Assembly (NCBI GenBank): GCA_965205045.1 | Contig: OZ242031.1 | Location: 5,766,001-5,830,000 of the forward strand | Source of the DNA: UBA6522 sp965205045 | GTDB taxonomy: Bacteria; Pseudomonadota; Gammaproteobacteria; Steroidobacterales; Rariloculaceae | Length of the DNA: 64,000 nucleotides | Direction: 5' to 3' | Shown here: in pieces, positions 55,207-62,760 of the stretch | Layout of the letters: each line of letters starts with the position of its first letter | How positions within the stretch are numbered: the stretch's first letter is position 1 | Notes under the pieces: generated by a model | What the model was told of the DNA's origin: nothing | Database searches by the model: none | Seen by the model: the letters and a program-made list of their open reading frames with translations, nothing else | Made by a program: the position numbers and the translations under genes

Positions 55207-56592
55207 TCAATTGTCGTAGGGATTGCCCTCGCGGACGAAACCCGAAGCGTCTTCGGAGCGCTCCAGGAACGATTGCGGCGGACCCAGCGATTCGTAGTAA
55301 TCGTAGAAGCGCAGCGTGCCGGGTTCCGGTTCCATGGGTACGGAAATTCCGTCCTTGAATACCCTGGTGACGGTTCGAATATTGGAAATGTTCTCCAGCG
55401 GATTGGCGGCCATCACCACCAGGTCCGCCAGCTTTCCTTCCTCGACGGTGCCCAGGCTGTCGAGCACGCCCAGCAGTTCCGCCGGATTGCGCGTCGCGGC
55501 AATCAGGGTGTCCATCTCGCTGACGCCGGAAAGCACGAACTGCTCCATTTCGAGCCAGCCGATCTCGCCGACGGGCATCGAGTCGGAGCCGATCAGCAGC
55601 TTCACGCCGGCCTCGGCGGCCTTGGCCAGGGCCTGGCGCTGGTGCAGGGCGTGCTCGGGCGAACGCTCGTCCGCGTAGGCGATGGCCGTGCGCCACTTGA
55701 CCGCCTGCTCATCTTTGGACCAGCCCAGCGCGGCAAGCCGGGCCTCGCGTTCCCTGATGTATTCGTCGCTGAGATTGCAGATGATCGTGGGATCGTAGTA
55801 CGTCCCCATTTCCGCCATCAGTTGAATCGACTCGTCCGTGATGGCATAGCCGTGCTCGACGGTGTCGACGCCGGCCTCGACGGCGTCCCGCAGCTGCGGC
55901 TCCCGGGTATGCGTGGCCACGGTCACGCCGAGGCTGTGCGCGGTTTCGATGGCGGCGACGAGTTCATCCTGCAGCATTTCCACGTTGACGATCTTGATGA
56001 CGCTGGCGCCCTGCTGGATGCGCGAGCGAACCGCCTTGCGCACCTGGGCGACACCGTCGGCCCCGTCTGCGACGTCGCCCCGGTGCCCGGCTGTGGGCGC
56101 GATCGATTCGCCGCTTGCGAAAATGCGGGGACCGAGCGCGAATCCCTCGTCGAACGCCTGTTGCCAGACCACGTCGATGTTGTGCTCTTCCCCGACCGAG
56201 CGCAGCGCGGTAAAGCCGTGGCGCAAGCCTTCCATCGCGTTGACGCCCGCGCGAATGACCTTGGCGCCGACGCTTGCATTGTCCAGCGCGTGGTTGTGAG
56301 GCAGCAGCGTGGTCAGGTGCACATGCATGTTCCAGAAACCCGGCGTCACGTAGGCGCCCGCCAGATCGATGATCTCGTCCTCATCGCCGGTAGGGGCGTA
56401 GGGGCCGGGCGTCAGCGAGCGGATGACGTTGCCGTCGATAACCAGCGTCATGCCTTCCTGCACCGGCGCGCCGGTGGCGTCGATCACATTGGCGTTGGTC
56501 AGTACCGTGACCTGGGCGGCGGCAGAGAACGTCAGGGTCGACAGGATGAGCGCAGCAAGCGCGCAAAGCGTAAGGCGTATATTTCTTGTCAT
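55207..56592 (-). CDS. Secreted amidohydrolase
   Basis: 461 aa with a clear signal peptide (LTLCALAALILSTLTFSAAA), so it acts in the periplasm. Metal site: WNMHVHLTT (HxH), SVIKIVNVEM (Lys), VTVATHTREP and TVEHGYA (His), and LIGSDSMPVGE (Asp). It is a relative of the cytoplasmic amidohydrolase at 40669 but diverged. Proteins of this kind cleave Xaa-Pro or other blocked dipeptides and cyclic amides. It is the last gene of the operon receptor - M24 - cupin - amidohydrolase; only 3 bp separate it from the cupin gene. Confidence 0.87.
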   Translation of the reverse strand: MTRNIRLTLCALAALILSTLTFSAAAQVTVLTNANVIDATGAPVQEGMTLVIDGNVIRSLTPGPYAPTGDEDEIIDLAGAYVTPGFWNMHVHLTTLLPHNHALDNASVGAKVIRAGVNAMEGLRHGFTALRSVGEEHNIDVVWQQAFDEGFALGPRIFASGESIAPTAGHRGDVADGADGVAQVRKAVRSRIQQGASVIKIVNVEMLQDELVAAIETAHSLGVTVATHTREPQLRDAVEAGVDTVEHGYAITDESIQLMAEMGTYYDPTIICNLSDEYIREREARLAALGWSKDEQAVKWRTAIAYADERSPEHALHQRQALAKAAEAGVKLLIGSDSMPVGEIGWLEMEQFVLSGVSEMDTLIAATRNPAELLGVLDSLGTVEEGKLADLVVMAANPLENISNIRTVTRVFKDGISVPMEPEPGTLRFYDYYESLGPPQSFLERSEDASGFVREGNPYDN

Positions 56593-56595
56593 GGT

Positions 56596-57444
56596 TCAGG
56601 CCTGCCCTTGTTCGTTGAATAGGGTCTCGGGACCGTCGGCTCGGTCGCGCCGATACGTTGACAGCTTTCGTTTGGTCTTGGCCGTCTCGAAGCTGATGCT
56701 GAAGGAGACGGAGACGGACCCGGTGTTCTTTACCCAGTGCGGCGCCAGGAACGGAATGTAGACGCCTTCCCCGGCGCTGAAATCGAACCACTCGCCGCGC
56801 TCGGCAATGGATTCCTCGAAGGGGAGGTTCCGATGCGCCCCGGCTGCGAAATCCCGCAATTGCCGATCGCTCACGATGGTGCTGTCAAAAGGATTGAAGA
56901 TCTGGATTTTCTTGCGGCCTTCGATCTGCAACAGGAAATTGTGTTCCGGGTCGAAGTGAAACGGTGTAACACCCCCCGACGACGTGAGAAACAGAAAACT
57001 CCTCGGCGAGAGCATCTCCTCGACGCGCAGGCCGAGTTCCCGGCCGATTTCTTCCAGGCAACGATTCAGCAGGTGGGCGTAGTCCCCGTGCTGTTCGACG
57101 CTTTTGAGCAACACCCAGGACCCGCACGTTTCGATGTTCCTGATCGTTTCCTCAAGGGAGATGCCGCTGTGGGGCATTGTCGTGACCGGCTGGCTCACGG
57201 GAATGTCCGCCAGGTTGTACTCGACACTCGATTCCGGCAGAGCATGGGCGAGTTCCAGAATTCGGTCCCGCGAGAACCAGGCGTTCGCGGCGAATTCGTG
57301 GCGATACTTGAAGGGTTTGCGTTCGTATAGTTCGCGCGCGGTGCCCTTTCCGGAGAGTTCGGACAGACCGTTCAGATCGAAGTATGGGTTCGCTCCGCTT
57401 GCCGGCGTGGAGGCCATCGTTGCATGTTCGACAGAAATACCCAC
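56596..57444 (-). CDS. Cupin-like (JmjC/cupin_8) protein, possible hydroxylase
   Basis: 282 aa with a GTG start at 57444, supported by GGGGAGGGACAT directly before it; the ATG at 57417 has no such site. TPFHFDPEHN (HxD, ~residue 163) and APHWVKNTG (distal His, ~233) give the Fe(II) triad of 2-oxoglutarate-dependent JmjC-like oxygenases. KKIQIFNPFD and YIPFLAPHWV are typical cupin_8 strands. No signal peptide, so cytoplasmic. Cupin_8 proteins often sit beside TonB receptors, but the substrate is unknown; hydroxylation of a receptor partner or a small molecule is possible. Confidence 0.8.
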   Translation of the reverse strand: MGISVEHATMASTPASGANPYFDLNGLSELSGKGTARELYERKPFKYRHEFAANAWFSRDRILELAHALPESSVEYNLADIPVSQPVTTMPHSGISLEETIRNIETCGSWVLLKSVEQHGDYAHLLNRCLEEIGRELGLRVEEMLSPRSFLFLTSSGGVTPFHFDPEHNFLLQIEGRKKIQIFNPFDSTIVSDRQLRDFAAGAHRNLPFEESIAERGEWFDFSAGEGVYIPFLAPHWVKNTGSVSVSFSISFETAKTKRKLSTYRRDRADGPETLFNEQGQA

Positions 57445-57466
57445 ATGTCCCTCCCCGATTTCCCGT

Positions 57467-58987
57467 TCAGTGAATCAGGTAAATCCCGTAGTTCGGATCC
57501 TGAATCCACTCTACGCCGTTCGTCGTCAACACCTGCGGGTTGGAGAAGTTGATGGTCACCGGGAAGCCGGGCCGCTCCGGTATGTTCAGGTGGACCGCGT
57601 ACTCGAAGGCGAAGATATGATTCGGATGCATGATGAAGGGGTCGCGGTCGCGGCGGAAGGGTGCGATCGACGGCCCGAGCGTGACGAGATCCCCACCGTT
57701 GTTGCCCATGGCGTGTAGATCGATGTAGAAACCCGGGCTGTCACTGTCCCCGAGGTACTCCTGGATCATGCGGTAATCGGTCGCGGGATCGTCCGGGAAG
57801 GGCGTGTAGATGTAGCCTTCCTGCTCCAGGGCCGCAACGATCCCGTTCAGCGCCTCGCCCGACGTCATCCCCACCCGAACGTTGTCCCGGATGATGCCCT
57901 GGGCCTGCTTGCCGTAGTCCCAGACCCGCTGCAGGCTCTCCGGTACGCCGGTCTCGCCCTCGCGGAGGATGTACGCATGCACCTTCGTGTCCACGCCGAA
58001 GGAGGAGAAGCCGAAATCCAGGAAATGGTCGGCGCCGCCGTTCCAGGCGAACAGGTCGCCGCGCTGCAGCACGTACTGCGGATGGCTGATCCAGCCCGTT
58101 GCATAAGGCTCGCGGATACGTTCCGATACGGTCGAATAGTAGATGCGGATATGGCCGCCCACGTCCCCGATGGTCGTTTCGCCCGGCACGATATTGGCCA
58201 GCCCGGTCATGGCGTTCTGGCGCGCCATCTCCAGCAGCATGGCCTGCACGGCAACCTCCAGGGACAGCCGGCGCGATCGGAAGTCGGTGATGAGGTACTC
58301 GGCCGAGACGATTCTGGAAGAAAGCTCCGGTCCGAGAATCCGCTCGAGTTTCAGGTACTGCGTGTGCGATATCCCGTCGGCAACCGCCAGCCACTCCGAA
58401 AAATTGACTCCGATCGTCTCGGGGTCGTGGCCGGCGACATAGTCGCGGATCTCGTCGTACACCGAAAAATCGACGTTGCCGTACTCGTATCCGGTAATGG
58501 CCTGGGCCAGTTCGGGAGACGCCATGACATCGATGTTTTCGATGGCGCCGGTGCCGCCGAATACGCCCGCGAACGCAGCCCGTTCGATCCTGTCGCCGGT
58601 GTCGGTAAAGATCAGGTATCCGTCCGTGATGCCCAATTCGTAGGCCAGGGGGTCCGGACCGCCGGCCCGGGCCGCGTGAATCCACATGTCGATGCCGTGT
58701 TCCCGCATGGCGCTCGGAAGAATGAGATCGAGCTTGTCGTTCCGGATCAGCCGCAGCCAGACGTCCACGTCCGGCCGCGGAACCAGGTCGTCGCCGGCAT
58801 AAGGAACGGGAATCAGCCCCTGCGGTGAAGCCGGGCCGGCCGCAAAAAGAACGGCGGCCAATGCGACCGCCCATCGCCCGATGTTACTTCGGGCGGGGCG
58901 GGCTTTCGCATCGACCGCCGAAAAGGCGGTTTCGCCTGCCCTTCGCCTACTGACGTCCCAGCAAGGGCTAGAATCGCGTGCGGACAT
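57467..58987 (-). CDS. Secreted M24-fold protein, copy 6
   Basis: 506 aa. The start at 58987 overlaps the 3' end of the TonB gene by 20 bp. A leader (WAVALAAVLFAAGPASPQ) begins near residue 38, so a start further in is possible, but no better ribosome site is evident. Signature: RNDKLDLILP, MREHGIDMWIHAARAGG, FTDTGDRIERA. Central DGISHTQYLKLERILG and SRIVSAEYLITDFRS are the closest relatives of the fragment at 61531. C-terminal segments are FYIDLHAMGNNGG, FAFEYAVHLNIPER and NFSNPQVLTTNGVEW. It is coupled to the receptor and so probably handles the receptor's cargo. Confidence 0.82.
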   Translation of the reverse strand: MSARDSSPCWDVSRRRAGETAFSAVDAKARPARSNIGRWAVALAAVLFAAGPASPQGLIPVPYAGDDLVPRPDVDVWLRLIRNDKLDLILPSAMREHGIDMWIHAARAGGPDPLAYELGITDGYLIFTDTGDRIERAAFAGVFGGTGAIENIDVMASPELAQAITGYEYGNVDFSVYDEIRDYVAGHDPETIGVNFSEWLAVADGISHTQYLKLERILGPELSSRIVSAEYLITDFRSRRLSLEVAVQAMLLEMARQNAMTGLANIVPGETTIGDVGGHIRIYYSTVSERIREPYATGWISHPQYVLQRGDLFAWNGGADHFLDFGFSSFGVDTKVHAYILREGETGVPESLQRVWDYGKQAQGIIRDNVRVGMTSGEALNGIVAALEQEGYIYTPFPDDPATDYRMIQEYLGDSDSPGFYIDLHAMGNNGGDLVTLGPSIAPFRRDRDPFIMHPNHIFAFEYAVHLNIPERPGFPVTINFSNPQVLTTNGVEWIQDPNYGIYLIH

Positions 58988-61316
58988 TGACGCCGAGCGT
59001 AAACGGCCGGATCACGAGGGATTCGATTCGATCTCGCCTGTCCCTGAACTGAAATGTCAACCCGTCGGTGTTGAACAGGTTGTTTGCGTAAAGCGTCCAC
59101 TCCCACCGGCCGTCAGTTGCGCCCACCCTGAGGTTGGCAACGGTGTATTTTCCAAAAGTAGGCCGAGGGATACCGCCGGCGACATCGAGAACGAATTCCC
59201 CGACCATTTCGCCGATGTAATTGATTTCGCCCCTGGCAAACCCTTCCCATCCCGCGACGAATGGAAAGCTGTAATCGAAATTACCGCTGAGTGTGACATC
59301 CGGATGAGTCGGCAGGCGGTCGCCGACGTTTGCGCCCAGATACTCTGCACCGGCGTCCACGACAAAGTCTATCCAGCCGCCGGAGAGGCCCACCTGCAGC
59401 TGATCGGAAACCAGATAATCCAGGGTGAATTCGCCGCCATTTCCGGTCGCTGCCGCGAGGTTCTGAGGGAATCCGATGCTGCAGGTTGCTTCGCCCTCGA
59501 GATTGACCTCCACTTGAAGGTCCGTCCACTCGTTCCGATAAAGGCCCGCATTGACCACCATTCGACCATCGGCCAAAGTCATTTTGGTGCCCACTTCATA
59601 GGCCCACATCGAGTCGGATGCGACCGGACCCGGCGGGAATCCCAGCACCTGTTCCGCCAGCACCCGGCAACTGGGCTGAACAACCGGGTTGGCGCCGCCG
59701 GTTCCCACTCTGAAGCCCTCTGCGGCACGACCGAATACCATTACGTCGTCGTTGACGTTATACACCACGTTCAACATGTAATTCGTGTGCGGTTCCTTGT
59801 ACTCGGGGGTGACGACATTCTCCGAAAACGCGTACCCTCTCCGTTCGGCAACCTGGTTCACGAATCCGCCGCCATTGGTGGTACTGGTGTCGCGGTATCC
59901 GATCGTCGCAGACAGGTCGTCGGTAAAGTTGTAGGTCAACTCGCCGAAGAATGCCACCTGTTTTTCGTCATAGTGGCTCATTTCACGGTAAATCATGTCT
60001 GGATGAGTGCCAGGAACTTCGTTAAGACCGAACGGGGACACATAGCCTTCGGGAAATGTTGAGACCCAGTTCTGGTTCGGGTTCGCGGCGACCAAGCGGT
60101 CTCCGGCATTGTTCTGATCGTAGCGGTCACCGATGCCGATGTAATCACCCACATCCACATCGACGTTGAGGTCCGAGTAATAGATGCCCGCAATCCAGTC
60201 GAATCGGCCGAACTGGTCGGGAGCGGAAACGATCCGTAACTCCTCGGAAATGGTTTCGTCCCAGGTATCGTCGAGCACCGCGAGGCGTGCTTCTTCCCAG
60301 CCGGGGTATTCGGGGTGGTCGGGGATGTCGATACCAAGAAACGATCTGTCGACCTTTCGATAGCTGTAGAAGTCGAGTAACGCGGTGGCGGATGTAATGG
60401 TTGCCCAGCCGACATCCCATTCCAGGTTAAGACCCAGTATCTCGGCGTCGGCGGTGAGCACCTCCTGCATCTTGTTGATCTGTTCCCGTGCCGCCCAGTC
60501 TTCGCCGGTGGCCCGGTACCACCCATCCTGGTATGTCTCATCCTGGAAATAGGTGCCGGTCACCGTGAACGTGTCGGACGGTGTCCACTGCAGCATCAAC
60601 CGGCCCCCGCTCTGGTCGAACTGCCCCTGGCTGGTCAGGCCCAGGTACGGGTTATCGTAGTATCCGGAGTTGTCGGCGGAGAACCCGACGGCCCGGAATC
60701 CCAAAACGTTCTCGATGAGGGGTATGTTGATCATCGCGTCGAACGAATAACCCTGCTTCGCGCCCTGGGTCTTGGAGGTGTCAAACGCGATATTGGTTTG
60801 AAATTCCTCGGTGTTGGGCTTGTTCGTGATATAGCGCACCGAGCCCGAAATGGATCCGCCGCCGTAAAGTGTGCCCTGCGGGCCCTTGAGTACCTCGACT
60901 CGTTCCATGTCGAACATGCGCGGGTCGAGGCCGAAGCTACCGCCCGTGACCAAGGTCTCGTCCACGTAGGAGGAACTCAGGGAACCGGCCCGAACGCTTG
61001 CATCGACGGCGATGCCCCGGATAACCACCTGTTTGCGCTGCGCTCCGCCGTCAAGCAGCGAAACCGACGGCACCTGCCTGAAGAAACTCTCCAGGTTGGT
61101 GTAGCCCCGAGCCTCGATCGTATCCTGCCCGAAGGCCGCGACGGCCATGGGCACATCGGTCAGCGCCTGCTCCCGCTTTTCCGCCGTGACTATGATCTCT
61201 TCGAGCACAGCCTGACCGCCTTCCTCCTCCTGGCCGAACGCGATTCCGGAGCCAAGCGCAACGGCGCTTGTCAACAGCATCGGCCGGGAAAAGACCTTGA
61301 TTGCGTATCGCTTCAT
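58968..61316 (-). CDS. TonB-dependent outer-membrane receptor, copy 3
   Basis: 782 aa, with GAGGGGAG upstream of the ATG at 61316 and a signal peptide (MLLTSAVALGSGIAFGQ). TonB-box-like LEEIIVTAEKR, plug motifs DVPMAVAAFGQ, MFDMERVEVLKGPQGTLYG, GSVRYITNKP, then the barrel ending LGVNVRTRF. It is intact, and is close in sequence to copies 1 and 2 in the plug. It leads the operon with the M24-like, cupin and amidohydrolase genes; an operator-like double repeat lies 90-130 bp upstream. Confidence 0.93.
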   Translation of the reverse strand: MKRYAIKVFSRPMLLTSAVALGSGIAFGQEEEGGQAVLEEIIVTAEKREQALTDVPMAVAAFGQDTIEARGYTNLESFFRQVPSVSLLDGGAQRKQVVIRGIAVDASVRAGSLSSSYVDETLVTGGSFGLDPRMFDMERVEVLKGPQGTLYGGGSISGSVRYITNKPNTEEFQTNIAFDTSKTQGAKQGYSFDAMINIPLIENVLGFRAVGFSADNSGYYDNPYLGLTSQGQFDQSGGRLMLQWTPSDTFTVTGTYFQDETYQDGWYRATGEDWAAREQINKMQEVLTADAEILGLNLEWDVGWATITSATALLDFYSYRKVDRSFLGIDIPDHPEYPGWEEARLAVLDDTWDETISEELRIVSAPDQFGRFDWIAGIYYSDLNVDVDVGDYIGIGDRYDQNNAGDRLVAANPNQNWVSTFPEGYVSPFGLNEVPGTHPDMIYREMSHYDEKQVAFFGELTYNFTDDLSATIGYRDTSTTNGGGFVNQVAERRGYAFSENVVTPEYKEPHTNYMLNVVYNVNDDVMVFGRAAEGFRVGTGGANPVVQPSCRVLAEQVLGFPPGPVASDSMWAYEVGTKMTLADGRMVVNAGLYRNEWTDLQVEVNLEGEATCSIGFPQNLAAATGNGGEFTLDYLVSDQLQVGLSGGWIDFVVDAGAEYLGANVGDRLPTHPDVTLSGNFDYSFPFVAGWEGFARGEINYIGEMVGEFVLDVAGGIPRPTFGKYTVANLRVGATDGRWEWTLYANNLFNTDGLTFQFRDRRDRIESLVIRPFTLGVNVRTRF

Positions 61317-61406
61317 TGTTTTCTCCCCTCGCAGCGGATTGTCATGATCTGGCTTGCAACGGCGCCGGCTCCCGCATGGCTGAACCGGATCGCTTCATCA
61401 ACATAT

Positions 61407-61441
61407 TGTATACGATATTCAGACGATTATATACGATATTC
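61407..61441. promoter_or_regulatory. Double GTATAC-type operator upstream of TonB receptor copy 3
   Basis: tatacgatattc occurs twice (61409-61420 and 61430-61441), spaced 21 bp, i.e. two helical turns, on the promoter side of the operon. The first is preceded by ttg to give TTGTATAC. Such phasing suits cooperative binding of a dimeric regulator. Confidence 0.6.
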
Positions 61442-61530
61442 TTGTTGCGATGTCGCCACAAGTGGGGTCGGCAATGGGGGCAGCGCAAGCGTTACGGACA
61501 CGTTGCAGCAGTCCTGCATGAGCTGTCCCG

Positions 61531-61740
61531 GTTGGCGAGTCCGGGTCTGGAAAGTTGGACTTCAATTCGTCCGACTGGCTGGCGATCGCGGACGGCATGT
61601 CGCATTCGCAGTACCTGAAACTGGAGCGCGTGCTTGGCGAAGAGTACGCAAACCGGTTCGTGTCGGCCGAACACCTGATCACCAGCCGCGGTGTGGAGTA
61701 CCTGCATCCCCCGAATGAGCGGATTCTGGAGATTCGGTAG
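61531..61740 (+). pseudogene. Internally deleted remnant of an M24-fold gene
   Basis: A TTG-initiated frame from 61555 reads DFNSSDWLAIADGMSHSQYL and KLERVLGEEYANRFVSAEHL, the central part of this family. It then jumps to TSRGVEYLHPPNERILEIR, the extreme C-terminus. Around 250 residues between are missing, as is the whole N-terminal domain. It lies on the strand opposite the adjacent operon. It is a relic of a seventh paralogue. Confidence 0.7.
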
Positions 61741-61816
61741 CCGTTTCCCGGCTTGGATCCCGGGCGCCTGCGGACCGTGAAAGGACTCCGCGCTTGCGCG
61801 ATCACGCACAGCAGTG

Positions 61817-62704
61817 TCAGGGTGCGGGTCCTGCGGGCACCTCATCGCCGGAGAACGCCCATTCGTGGGCCGCGTAATCGCCGGTGGGCAGCCGTGTCGG
61901 CAGCGCATATTCGGGGTTGGTCAACAGGGCGAACAAATCGGGGTCGCCTTCGCTGAAAAGTTCGGGCGTATTGAGCCGCCACTCGTTGTCGATCCGCTCA
62001 AGGCGACCGGGGAAGTCCTGAGCGCCGAGCAGGGAGGTCAAACCCCAGTAGATGTACTCAGCCGCCATGCAGCCATAGTCGCAGGTCTGGTCATCGTAGG
62101 TGTACCAAGCACCTTCCGGGTAAGGATCGGGTATCTGCATGAACCGGCCGCCACGCGCCTTGTCCATTGCATTGGCCAAGGTCGTCCCGGGGGTCTCGCC
62201 GAAAACGTCCGGATATGCATACGCATAGCCGCCGTGCGTTATCAGATGCAGGACTTCCTCGAAGGTGGCATCAAATTCGCCCCTGGCGGCTCCGCCGGGA
62301 AGGGTTTCCGCAGCGTTCAGGTCCTGAAGCACACCCCCGGGGATGGCGTCGCCATCAAGTTCCGAAATAACCGCGTCGAGTTCCGCAAAGTCGATTGTCA
62401 TGATCAGCGTTGCACGGTTTGACCGCAGATGTTCGATAACCAGTGAGTTGTCCGGATACCCGTCCGCGTCGTTGTCCAGGTACTCCGACATCACGTTGGC
62501 GGCGTGCAGCATCTTGGCGTCCGCCGTTCCCGCCGTGCCCCGGACGGAGACTCCGAATACGTCGATGTGCTTGGGAAAGAGCGCGTCGAACGCGGACGCG
62601 GCTTGCGCGGAATCGCCGTCCCCTGATTCACCCGGGCTGCTGCAAGCGCCCAGAAGGAAGGAAAAGACGATTACTGTCCAGTGTAAAGCTCGAATTCCAA
62701 ACAT
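61817..62704 (-). CDS. Hypothetical lipoprotein with calcium-loop-like and HxxxH-like motifs
   Basis: 295 aa from the ATG at 62704; the frame is open to 62764 but the leader begins here. Lipobox FLLGACSS with Cys21 predicts an outer-membrane or periplasmic lipoprotein. DNDADGYPDN resembles a calcium-binding loop. EEVLHLITHGGYAYAYPDVF could be a metal-binding EExxHxxxH variant. Four Cys/Trp-rich motifs near DQTCDYGCMAAEYIYWG suggest a disulphide. I do not recognise a named family; a calcium-dependent metal-binding exported protein is a guess. Confidence 0.72.
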   Translation of the reverse strand: MFGIRALHWTVIVFSFLLGACSSPGESGDGDSAQAASAFDALFPKHIDVFGVSVRGTAGTADAKMLHAANVMSEYLDNDADGYPDNSLVIEHLRSNRATLIMTIDFAELDAVISELDGDAIPGGVLQDLNAAETLPGGAARGEFDATFEEVLHLITHGGYAYAYPDVFGETPGTTLANAMDKARGGRFMQIPDPYPEGAWYTYDDQTCDYGCMAAEYIYWGLTSLLGAQDFPGRLERIDNEWRLNTPELFSEGDPDLFALLTNPEYALPTRLPTGDYAAHEWAFSGDEVPAGPAP

Positions 62705-62760
62705 GATACGTGCTCGGCTGCAGCTCCAATTCATCGGTATCCGAGATGATAGCCATTGTT

